This document shows positions 16,775-23,730 of a DNA stretch of 64,000 bases, in pieces; within the stretch, counting starts at the first letter, position 1, and every line of letters starts with the position of its first letter. The notes under the pieces are model-generated. The model made no database searches, was not told where the DNA came from, and was given only the letters and a program-made list of their open reading frames with translations. A program made the position numbers and the translations under genes. The DNA comes from Selenomonas ruminantium AC2024 (lineage in GTDB: Bacteria; Bacillota; Negativicutes; Selenomonadales; Selenomonadaceae): positions 2,294,001 through 2,358,000 of the forward strand of contig NZ_JIAC01000001.1 in assembly GCF_000687995.1 (NCBI RefSeq). Reading direction: 5' to 3'.

Positions 16775-16796
16775 TTGACATGTCAACTGCTATAAT
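16775..16796 (+). promoter_or_regulatory. TTGACATGTCAA palindrome with TATAAT box, trxA promoter
   Basis: Perfect 12-base palindrome at 16775-16786, four bases, then TATAAT at 16791-16796. A -35 at normal distance is poor, so the palindrome sits in the spacer as an operator or activator site. RBS AGGAGG follows before the ATG at 16839. Confidence 0.6.
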
Positions 16797-16838
16797 AAGA
16801 GCACAAAGAAAAACTTAGCAGCATTAGGAGGAAACACT

Positions 16839-17147
16839 ATGGCAACGACAGTTATTACCAAAGATAATTTCCAAAGCGAGGTATTGGATTATTCCGGCAC
16901 GGTTCTCATCGACTTCTGGGCTGACTGGTGCGGCCCCTGCCGCATGCTCTCCCCTGTCATCGACGAGGTATCAGCGGAAAATCCTGCCATCAAGGTCGGC
17001 AAGGTCAATGTGGACGCGGAACAGGAACTGGCTGCCCAGTTCGGCATCATGAGCATTCCCACCCTGCTGGTCTTTAAGAACGGCCAGAAAAGCGGCGAGT
17101 CCGTGGGCCTGATTCCCAAGGAACAGGTCGAAAAACTCATCGGCTAA
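16839..17147 (+). CDS. trxA: Thioredoxin
   Basis: 102 residues, the full length of thioredoxin. The redox centre WCGPC is at residues 30-34, with the cis-proline in SIPTLLVF and conserved DFWADW before the active site. It reduces cytoplasmic disulphides using electrons from thioredoxin reductase, which is not in the window. Monocistronic: own promoter with a palindromic operator and own terminator. Confidence 0.97.
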   Translation: MATTVITKDNFQSEVLDYSGTVLIDFWADWCGPCRMLSPVIDEVSAENPAIKVGKVNVDAEQELAAQFGIMSIPTLLVFKNGQKSGESVGLIPKEQVEKLIG

Positions 17148-17158
17148 GGAGCACAGAC

Positions 17159-17203
17159 AAAAAGCCCGGAGTATCTTTTCACCAAAGATGCTCCGGGCTT
17201 TTC
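17159..17203. terminator. Bidirectional terminator between trxA and the Crp/Fnr gene
   Basis: Strong stem AAAAGCCCGGAG...CTCCGGGCTTTT with A and T tracts on both sides, serving the two convergent genes. Confidence 0.92.
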
Positions 17204-17210
17204 CATTTCT

Positions 17211-17903
17211 CTATTCTTCTTTTTCTCCGGCCAGGTCAGACAGGGCTTCCCTGTCGATGATTTTGATGCAGCCCCGGGAGTTCTTGATGAAGCCCTCCTG
17301 GTTGAAGTACTTCACCAGACGGCTCACCACTTCGCGTGCAGTGCCCATATAGCGGGCAATCTGCTCATGGGTCAGATGGATTTCATCCGCGCCATTTTTC
17401 GCGCTTTCCTCCAGCAGGAAGATAGCCAGCCTGCGGTCAGCGGAGAAGAACAGCACCTGCTGCATCTTCCAGAGCATATCCGACAGACGGCTCGTAGCCA
17501 TCTGATAGCCATAACAGCGCACGTTGATATTGCCGTCAGACAGTTTGCGGAACGTCGGCGATTTTATAAGCAGTGCCTCCGTATCCTCCTCTGCATCTAC
17601 GTGGACATCAAAGGTCAATGATTCGAGCACACAGGGCGCCGACAGGATCCCCACATCATCCGCAAAGAGCCGGTACAGTGTCACCTCACGGCCGTCCTCG
17701 GACATGGTATAAACTCGCAGCTGGCCCTTTTTCAGCAAATGCACGCCAATGCAGTCCAAGGTTCCCTGATGGACATGCGTTCCCTTGGGATAATGTACCA
17801 GCTGAGTGCCCTCCATCAGGAGTTCCTTTTCAGCCGCCGACAACTGCGCCCAAAAATCAAAGTGCTGAATAAATAAATCCATCATGGATGATTCTGAAGC
17901 CAA
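17211..17903 (-). CDS. Crp/Fnr family transcriptional regulator
   Basis: 230 residues: N-terminal cyclic-nucleotide-binding-like beta barrel (about 20-130), dimer helix, then winged HTH with THEQIARYMGTAREVVSRL as recognition region (about 180-200). No N-terminal cysteine cluster, so it is unlikely to be an oxygen-sensing Fe-S Fnr; it resembles the redox or nucleotide-sensing Firmicute members. Start is TTG at 17903 with GGGAGGGG six bases upstream. Targets unknown; the GTGAC-N4-GTCAC repeat in the neighbouring prs leader has the right geometry. Confidence 0.9.
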   Translation of the reverse strand: MASESSMMDLFIQHFDFWAQLSAAEKELLMEGTQLVHYPKGTHVHQGTLDCIGVHLLKKGQLRVYTMSEDGREVTLYRLFADDVGILSAPCVLESLTFDVHVDAEEDTEALLIKSPTFRKLSDGNINVRCYGYQMATSRLSDMLWKMQQVLFFSADRRLAIFLLEESAKNGADEIHLTHEQIARYMGTAREVVSRLVKYFNQEGFIKNSRGCIKIIDREALSDLAGEKEE

Positions 17904-17925
17904 GCTAATCCCCTCCCCTAATCGT

Positions 17926-17953
17926 AAAAAAAGCCCCCCAAAAGGGGGGCTTT
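17926..17953 (-). terminator. Terminator after prs
   Basis: AAAGCCCCCC / GGGGGGCTTT stem (17930-17939, 17944-17953) with a tetraloop, followed by T7 on the minus strand. Confidence 0.92.
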
Positions 17954-17982
17954 CACTTGCTTCTTCCCAATCCCTGTAAGAC

Positions 17983-18930
17983 TTAACGGAAGAGCTGGCT
18001 TACAGAGCGATGGCTCTGAATACGCATGATTACATCACCGATAGCATCTGCCAGAGACAGGGTAACAATCTTGTCGGACTGTTTTTCCGGCGGCAGCGGA
18101 ATGGTGTTGGTAATCACCAGCTTTTCAATGCAGGATTCGTTGATGCGCTGTACAGCAGGGTCGCTCAGGATAGCATGGGAGCAGGAAGCGAACACGCGCT
18201 TTGCACCACGTTTTTCCAGGGCCTTGGCACCTTCGCAGAGGGAACCTGCCGTATCAACAATATCGTCAATGATGATGGCCGTCTTGCCTTCCACATCACC
18301 GATGAGATTCATAACCTCAGCACAGCCCGGTTTCGGACGGCGCTTTTCAATGATGGCGATGGGAGCCTGCAGGTGGTCAGCGAGAACGCGGGCACGGGTT
18401 ACACCGCCCAGGTCTGGGGAAACCACCACGACATCTTCCAGCTTCTGCGAGCGGAAGTAGTTGGCAATAACGGGAGCTGCTGCCAGATGATCCACGGGGA
18501 TATCAAAGAAGCCCTGAATCTGGCCAGCATGGAGGTCAACGGTAACAACACGGGTAACACCAGCAGTCGTCATGAGGTTAGCAACCAGTTTTGCGGAAAT
18601 GGGCTCACGGCCGCGGGTCTTGCGGTCCTGACGGGCATAAGCGTAGTAAGGAACAACTGCCGTTACGCTATGAGCGGATGCACGCTTGCAGGCATCTGCC
18701 ATAATCAGGAGTTCCATCAGGTTGTCGTTTACCGGGTAAGACGTCGGCTGAATGATGAAAATATCCTTGCCGCGGATGCTTTCGCTGATCATAACCTGCG
18801 TCTCACCATTGTTGAAATGACCGACATATGCATCGCAAAGATTTACACCGATGTGGTCAGCAATCTCTTTTGCCAGCTCCGGGTTAGCGTTACCGGTCAG
18901 GATGCATAAGTTTCCAGTGTCTAAAGCCAT
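17983..18930 (-). CDS. prs: Ribose-phosphate pyrophosphokinase
   Basis: 315 residues from ATG at 18930 (the earlier TTG overlaps the GGAGG ribosome site). Makes PRPP from ribose 5-phosphate and ATP for purine, pyrimidine, His and Trp synthesis. Visible motifs: [15 protein letters not shown] (flexible loop region), [12 protein letters not shown] and the PRPP-binding [12 protein letters not shown]. It lies downstream of glmU on the same strand, a common Firmicute arrangement, but with a separate promoter region of its own. Confidence 0.97.
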   Translation of the reverse strand: MALDTGNLCILTGNANPELAKEIADHIGVNLCDAYVGHFNNGETQVMISESIRGKDIFIIQPTSYPVNDNLMELLIMADACKRASAHSVTAVVPYYAYARQDRKTRGREPISAKLVANLMTTAGVTRVVTVDLHAGQIQGFFDIPVDHLAAAPVIANYFRSQKLEDVVVVSPDLGGVTRARVLADHLQAPIAIIEKRRPKPGCAEVMNLIGDVEGKTAIIIDDIVDTAGSLCEGAKALEKRGAKRVFASCSHAILSDPAVQRINESCIEKLVITNTIPLPPEKQSDKIVTLSLADAIGDVIMRIQSHRSVSQLFR

Positions 18931-18984
18931 TTTGTAAAAATCCTCCAAATCTTTCTTTTCCTACAAATTAACTCATCTCGGGGA

Positions 18985-19000
18985 AGTGACATGCGTCACT
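18985..19000. promoter_or_regulatory. AGTGAC-N4-GTCACT inverted repeat in the prs leader
   Basis: Perfect 6-base inverted repeat with a 4-base centre, about 55 bases before the prs start and just after a -10-like TATACT. Crp/Fnr geometry; a related repeat is at 9751-9766. Confidence 0.45.
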
Positions 19001-19078
19001 CTCTATCTACAACAGTATAACACTGATTGTATGTAACATAAAGCCTTATTTATGATTGTTTGCACAATTCATTAGGAA

Positions 19079-20443
19079 TTATTTGCGCTTGTCCACCCAG
19101 CCTTCGATATTCGTCTGGCGGGCACGGGCAATAGCCAAATTGTTGCTGGGCACTTTCTTGGTAATGGTGGAACCGGCACCGATATATGCACCATCCTCTA
19201 CTTCCACGGGCGCTACCAGATTGGAGTTGCAGCCAACGAAGACATCGTTGCCAATCTTCGTGCGGAACTTGGTCTTGCCATCATAGTTGACCGTAATCGT
19301 ACCGCAGCCCATGTTGACGCCAGAGCCCATGTCCGTGTCGCCGATATAGGACAGATGCGGCAGCTTGGAGCCTTCGCCAATCACGGAGTTCTTGACTTCC
19401 ACGAAGTTGCCCATCTTGACACCAGCCATCAGGTGGGAATCCGGACGGATGTGATTGAACTGGCCGAGAATTACGCCATCATCAATCACACAGTCATGGT
19501 AGTAGCCAAACTGACCCATAACCTTGTTGCCCATCTTGACATTCTGCAGACGGACGCAGGGGCCCACTTCGCAGTCTTCACCGATTACCGTATTGCCTTC
19601 AATCCAGGTCTGCGGATAGATAACCGTATCGCGGCCAATTTTTACATCCGCATCCACATAGGTGGTATCGGGGTCCATAATCGTAACACCTTCCGCCATG
19701 AGTTCTTCATTCTTGCGGCGGCGCAGGATTTTTTCGGCACCGGAGAGCTGCAGGCGGGAGTTGATGCCCAGCGTGGATTCATAATCGTCAGCTGCTACAG
19801 CCCAAATCTTTTCGCCCTGCTTCTGGAGAATTTCCAGTACGTCCGGCAGGTAGTATTCGCCCTGGGCGTTGTCATTGGTAACCTGTTTCAGGGAGTCAAA
19901 GAGCGCACGGGCATCAAAGCAGTAGATGCCGGAATTTACTTCCTTGACTGCGCGTTCTGCTTCCGTGGCGTCCTTATGCTCCACAATCTTGAGCACGCTG
20001 CCGTCTTCGGCACGAATGATGCGGCCATAGCCCGTAGCATCCGGCATGATGGCCGTCAGCACCGTAGCCTTGGCCTGGGCTTTCACATGGGATTCGTAGA
20101 GGTTCTTGAGCAAATCCCCGGTCAAAAGCGGCGTATCGCCGCAGAGAACCATAACTGTGCCCTGCTCGTCCTTTAAGAGCTCTGCCGTCTGGAGTACAGC
20201 ATGCCCCGTGCCCAGCTGTTCCTTCTGCTCGGCAAACTCGATTTCACTGCCCAGAGCCTGGCGCACTTCTTCACCGCCAAAGCCCGTGACCACAATATTG
20301 CGCTTGGCACCGGCAGCCTTGGCGGCATCGATGACATGCTGCACCATGGACTTGCCTGCAGCCTTGTGCAGAACCTTCGGGAGTTTGGATTTCATACGGG
20401 TGCCCTTGCCGGCGGCAAGGATTACAGTTACTAAATCAGACAT
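19079..20443 (-). CDS. glmU: Bifunctional GlmU: N-acetylglucosamine-1-phosphate uridyltransferase / glucosamine-1-phosphate acetyltransferase
   Basis: 454 residues. N-terminal nucleotidyltransferase with LAAGKGTRMKSKLPK at the start (UTP binding) and CGDTPLL; C-terminal left-handed beta-helix made of hexapeptide repeats (from about residue 250) with the acetyltransferase site. It makes UDP-GlcNAc for peptidoglycan and lipopolysaccharide. glmM, the enzyme before it in the pathway, is at 40126-41475. The gntR gene lies 31 bases upstream and is probably co-transcribed. Confidence 0.97.
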   Translation of the reverse strand: MSDLVTVILAAGKGTRMKSKLPKVLHKAAGKSMVQHVIDAAKAAGAKRNIVVTGFGGEEVRQALGSEIEFAEQKEQLGTGHAVLQTAELLKDEQGTVMVLCGDTPLLTGDLLKNLYESHVKAQAKATVLTAIMPDATGYGRIIRAEDGSVLKIVEHKDATEAERAVKEVNSGIYCFDARALFDSLKQVTNDNAQGEYYLPDVLEILQKQGEKIWAVAADDYESTLGINSRLQLSGAEKILRRRKNEELMAEGVTIMDPDTTYVDADVKIGRDTVIYPQTWIEGNTVIGEDCEVGPCVRLQNVKMGNKVMGQFGYYHDCVIDDGVILGQFNHIRPDSHLMAGVKMGNFVEVKNSVIGEGSKLPHLSYIGDTDMGSGVNMGCGTITVNYDGKTKFRTKIGNDVFVGCNSNLVAPVEVEDGAYIGAGSTITKKVPSNNLAIARARQTNIEGWVDKRK

Positions 20444-20474
20444 TTTATCTGTGTCTCCTTAAAATTTATTTCTT

Positions 20475-21188
20475 TTATTTTTTCGCTTTTTTTGCCTTGG
20501 ACTTTTTTTCGCGTTCGAGTGCTTCCATGGCTTTTAAGAGAGTCTTCTCCGAATTTTCCATATGGCGCTCTGCTGCCTTGCTGGCCGCCTTGCGGTCACC
20601 ATTGGCAATGGCTTCCACAATCAGGCGATGTTCATCCAGAGTTTCCTCCAGACGGCCGGGATAGGACATGGACAGCGTGCGGAAACGGGTGAGCTGGTCA
20701 CGCAGATTGGAGATAATCCCCACCAACCGCTCATTGCGGGCCGCATGATACATGAGGTCATGGAACTCAATATCCGTTTCCACGATTTTTTCGATATTGC
20801 CTTCTTTGATATAACCGCCGATAATCACCAGCAGACGCTGCAAGTGCTCAAGTTCATCATCGGTAATATGGTCAGCAGCCAGCCCATTGGACAGGGATTC
20901 GAGTGCCGTGCGGATTTCAAAAATCTCATTGATATCCCGGATGGACATGCTGGCCACATAGGTTCCCCGGCGGGGCATCATCACCACATAGCCCTCAAGT
21001 TCGAGCTTGCGAATGGCTTCCCGCACCGGAGTACGGCTGACACCTAATTCCTCAGCCAGCTGGATTTCCATAATTCGCTCACCGGGCTTCAGCACACCAT
21101 TGCGAATGGCCTCCCGGAGGGATTCGCACACCACTTCCCGCAAAGGCTGGTAGCTGTCAAGCTTTATCGGGGCTAATCTGTTTGTCAT
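20475..21188 (-). CDS. GntR family regulator, FCD subfamily
   Basis: 237 residues: N-terminal winged HTH (about 15-80; LAEELGVSRTPVREAIRKLE is the classic GntR helix) and a helical FCD ligand domain with metal-binding residues (DIEFHDLMY, later His residues). The lysine-rich tail is unusual but unremarkable. Members sense carboxylic acids. Sitting between ispE and glmU in a same-strand run (as in several Negativicutes and Clostridia), it may be a general member of that operon rather than a local regulator. Confidence 0.92.
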   Translation of the reverse strand: MTNRLAPIKLDSYQPLREVVCESLREAIRNGVLKPGERIMEIQLAEELGVSRTPVREAIRKLELEGYVVMMPRRGTYVASMSIRDINEIFEIRTALESLSNGLAADHITDDELEHLQRLLVIIGGYIKEGNIEKIVETDIEFHDLMYHAARNERLVGIISNLRDQLTRFRTLSMSYPGRLEETLDEHRLIVEAIANGDRKAASKAAERHMENSEKTLLKAMEALEREKKSKAKKAKK

Positions 21189-21213
21189 ATAGGCCTACCT
21201 CTTTTGCAAAAAA

Positions 21214-22083
21214 TTACGCTTTCCTTCGGTTCATCTGAAATGTACGGGTGACAAAGACATCCGCATTGGTATTCTGCCGCAGGACGTTGGCAATGGCTTC
21301 TGCCTGTTCCCGGTTGCGGGCCAGACCAAATACGGTAGGGCCGCTACCGGACATCATGCTGGCCATGGCGCCCTTGTCGAGCATCATCTGCTTGTAGTCT
21401 GCTATCACGTCATACTTCTTTATAGTAACACTTTCCAGCACATTACACAATAACCCGGCCACGGCTTTTCGGTTGCCGCGGGCAATGGCTTTCTTGATGG
21501 CCTCGTTGTCCGGATGGCGCTCGGCCCCCTGCTCATCATAATTCTGATAAGCCCAGGCCGTGGACACGGAGATGCGGGGCTTGGCGAGCACCACCCAGGT
21601 CTCCGGCATATCGGCAAGGCGCGTCAAAACTTCCCCGCGTCCCGTGGCCAGCATCGTGCCGCCCATCAGGCAGAAGGGAATATCCGAACCGAGCCTTGCG
21701 CCCAATTCGCAAAGTCTTGCCTCGCTCATCTGCAAATTGTAAAGCTCATTCATGCCCTTGAGCACCGCTGCCGCGTCGGCGCTGCCTCCGGCCAGGCCTG
21801 CCGCAATGGGAATGCGCTTGGTAAGCTCCATGCGCACGCCCCCCGTAAGGCCGTATTCCTGACGTACAAGTTCCGCCGCCCGCCAGGCCAGATTCTTTTC
21901 GTCCGCCTTAAGCCAGGGCACGTTGATGGACAGCGCAATCTCCCCATCCGTCTTTTCCATGGTCAAAGTGTCGTGCAGGCCAATGGACTGCATAACCATG
22001 GCCACTTCGTGAAAACCATCCGGACGCTTGCCCAAAATATCCAGCGTCAAATTTATCTTGGCATTTGCTTCTACTGTTACCAT
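21214..22083 (-). CDS. ispE: 4-diphosphocytidyl-2-C-methyl-D-erythritol kinase
   Basis: 289 residues from ATG at 22083 with GGGAG seven bases before; the TTG six codons earlier has no site. Phosphorylates CDP-ME in the MEP isoprenoid pathway. GHMP kinase motifs are clear: AKINLTLDI at the start, PIAAGLAGGSADAAAV as phosphate loop, and MSGSGPTVFG near the C-terminus. First of the ispE-gntR-glmU run on the minus strand. Confidence 0.96.
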   Translation of the reverse strand: MVTVEANAKINLTLDILGKRPDGFHEVAMVMQSIGLHDTLTMEKTDGEIALSINVPWLKADEKNLAWRAAELVRQEYGLTGGVRMELTKRIPIAAGLAGGSADAAAVLKGMNELYNLQMSEARLCELGARLGSDIPFCLMGGTMLATGRGEVLTRLADMPETWVVLAKPRISVSTAWAYQNYDEQGAERHPDNEAIKKAIARGNRKAVAGLLCNVLESVTIKKYDVIADYKQMMLDKGAMASMMSGSGPTVFGLARNREQAEAIANVLRQNTNADVFVTRTFQMNRRKA

Positions 22084-22170
22084 CTGCACACTCCCATTCA
22101 ATCAGCTTCTAATAGAATAACAATTTTTCACCCATAACGCAAGAAATCCCCCACCTCTAGGCAGGAAAAT

Positions 22171-22200
22171 TTGACGAACTGTCTAATTATCAATTATAAT
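22171..22200 (+). promoter_or_regulatory. Promoter of the SpeD-like gene
   Basis: TTGACG (22171-22176), 18-base spacer, TATAAT (22195-22200); a GGAG ribosome site follows before ATG 22232. Confidence 0.75.
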
Positions 22201-22231
22201 ATAGTTTATGACGTAAAAAGGAGAAGACAAT

Positions 22232-22696
22232 ATGAAAATCTTAGCCCGCCATTTGACCGCGGATTTATTTAATTGCCAGAACCACCAGTTAGACGATAAC
22301 GAACTCATTTTAGATATGCTCAAAAAAATTCTGCAGGATTTGGAATTGCAGCTGATGAGCTTCTCCGCTGAAGCATTGGACAACGGCCACAATGCTTTGA
22401 TGCTGACTCTCGCTGACGGTCACATCACCCTGCACGTTTATCCCGAAATGAAATATGTCGCTTTGGATGTCTTCCTCTGCCAGGAAAATGCCGAGCCGGA
22501 TAAATTAGGGCAGGCCATCCGCGCCTTCTTTAAGCCCGACAAAACCAAGACCACTGTCTTAAAGCGTGGCGACTTCGGTGCTCCTAAGGAAATCAAACCC
22601 AAGGTGAAAACAAAAGTTGCGCCCCTGCGCAAGATTCATAACACCGGCGCCAAGGTCATCCGCATCCTGGCCCGCCGCAACAACAACCAGCAGTAA
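22232..22696 (+). CDS. S-adenosylmethionine decarboxylase (SpeD/SpeH) homologue lacking the pyruvoyl serine
   Basis: 154 residues. The start RHLTADLFNC, the middle HITLHVYPE and KYVALDVFLC, and the end LKRGDFG line up with bacterial class 1B AdoMet decarboxylases, from memory of B. subtilis SpeH and T. maritima SpeD. His68 and Cys83, which assist self-cleavage and catalysis, are kept at the same numbers. The Glu-Ser cleavage pair is replaced by Asp62-Gly63, so the chain cannot form a pyruvoyl group. A basic Lys/Arg tail of about 35 residues is extra. Stand-alone gene with promoter and terminator, no spermidine synthase nearby. Probably not a decarboxylase as it stands; a regulatory or new function is possible. 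Confidence 0.75.
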   Translation: MKILARHLTADLFNCQNHQLDDNELILDMLKKILQDLELQLMSFSAEALDNGHNALMLTLADGHITLHVYPEMKYVALDVFLCQENAEPDKLGQAIRAFFKPDKTKTTVLKRGDFGAPKEIKPKVKTKVAPLRKIHNTGAKVIRILARRNNNQQ

Positions 22697-22740
22697 AAAA
22701 CAGCGTGTACGCTCACCACGAGCAGTACACGCTGTTTTTT
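22695..22740. terminator. Bidirectional terminator
   Basis: Stem of 16 bases, AAAAAACAGCGTGTAC / GTACACGCTGTTTTTT, between the SpeD-like gene and the convergent radical SAM gene whose stop it touches. Confidence 0.93.
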
Positions 22741-23699
22741 TAACAAAATTTACGCACGGCCTTGCCGTTCAGATAATCGCAGAGCCGTCCCTGATAGCGC
22801 CCCTCCTGCCGCATCACGTTGATGATATGGTCGCGGATTTTCCACCAGCCCGTGTGCCAGTTGGAAAAGAGCGTGTTCTCCTCCGGCGCCCGGCCGATAA
22901 TCCGCTGCAGGACAATCTCCGGCGACAGATGTTCCAAAAACTTTATGACCCTATCCTCATACTCCGGCAGGGTAATCATTTTGATTTTGCCCGCTTCATA
23001 GTCTTTGGCCATGGCTGTGCCCTTGACGATGTAGAGGGCATGCAGCTTCACCTGGTCAACGCCTAAAGCCGACAAAATCTTGGCATCCTCAATCACGTCC
23101 AGCTCATCATCCCAGGGAAGATTGAGAATCAGATGGACGCAGGACTGCAGGCCGAATTTCTTAATGCGCAAAATGGCATCGATAAGTTCAGCCAACGTAT
23201 GACCGCGGTTAATCTCCACAAGTGTGTGAACATTGGTACTCTGCAGCCCCAGTTCCACGCAAATGTCAATATTGTGCTTCTCCTTCTGTGCCTGCAGAAC
23301 TGCCAGATGCTCGTCACTTACACAGTCGGGACGGGTGGCAATATAAACCGCCACTACATCCTCCGGCGCCCCGGCTTCATCCACCCAGGCCGCCAATTTT
23401 TCCGGCGTGGTGTAGGTGTTGCTGAAATTCTGCAGATAGGGAATAAACTTCTTCGCCTTGTACTTCGGCACAATATGCGCCCTGTTGGCCTCCATCTGCT
23501 CCGTAATCGTCATCGACGCGGGCAGGTTCTCATAGCCCGTGCCAATCTCCCCGCAAAACGTACAGCCTGCCCCGCCATTTCCACAAGTGCCGTCCCGATT
23601 CGGACAGGTCACAGGCAGTGCTATCGGCAGTTTATAGACCTTCTCGCCGTAGCGGTCTTTTAGATAATCGGAAAATGCCCGATATATTGTCTGTTCCAT
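22740..23699 (-). CDS. YhcC-type radical SAM protein (TIGR01212 family)
   Basis: 319 residues. The Fe-S region is PVTCPNRDGTCGNGGAGCTFCGE, the signature of this family, followed by the SAM-binding barrel (VELGLQSTN, HLILNLPWDD). The substrate is not established from sequence; the family is widespread and monofunctional. It lies 31 bases downstream of the DUF4080 radical SAM gene on the same strand, so the two are probably co-transcribed. Confidence 0.9.
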   Translation of the reverse strand: MEQTIYRAFSDYLKDRYGEKVYKLPIALPVTCPNRDGTCGNGGAGCTFCGEIGTGYENLPASMTITEQMEANRAHIVPKYKAKKFIPYLQNFSNTYTTPEKLAAWVDEAGAPEDVVAVYIATRPDCVSDEHLAVLQAQKEKHNIDICVELGLQSTNVHTLVEINRGHTLAELIDAILRIKKFGLQSCVHLILNLPWDDELDVIEDAKILSALGVDQVKLHALYIVKGTAMAKDYEAGKIKMITLPEYEDRVIKFLEHLSPEIVLQRIIGRAPEENTLFSNWHTGWWKIRDHIINVMRQEGRYQGRLCDYLNGKAVRKFC

Positions 23700-23730
23700 T
23701 TATAGCCTTTCAAATATCTTATATGCTTTC

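Noticed and set aside
17211-17903. Crp/Fnr protein as oxygen-sensing Fnr
   Set aside because: It lacks the N-terminal or central cysteine cluster needed for a 4Fe-4S centre.
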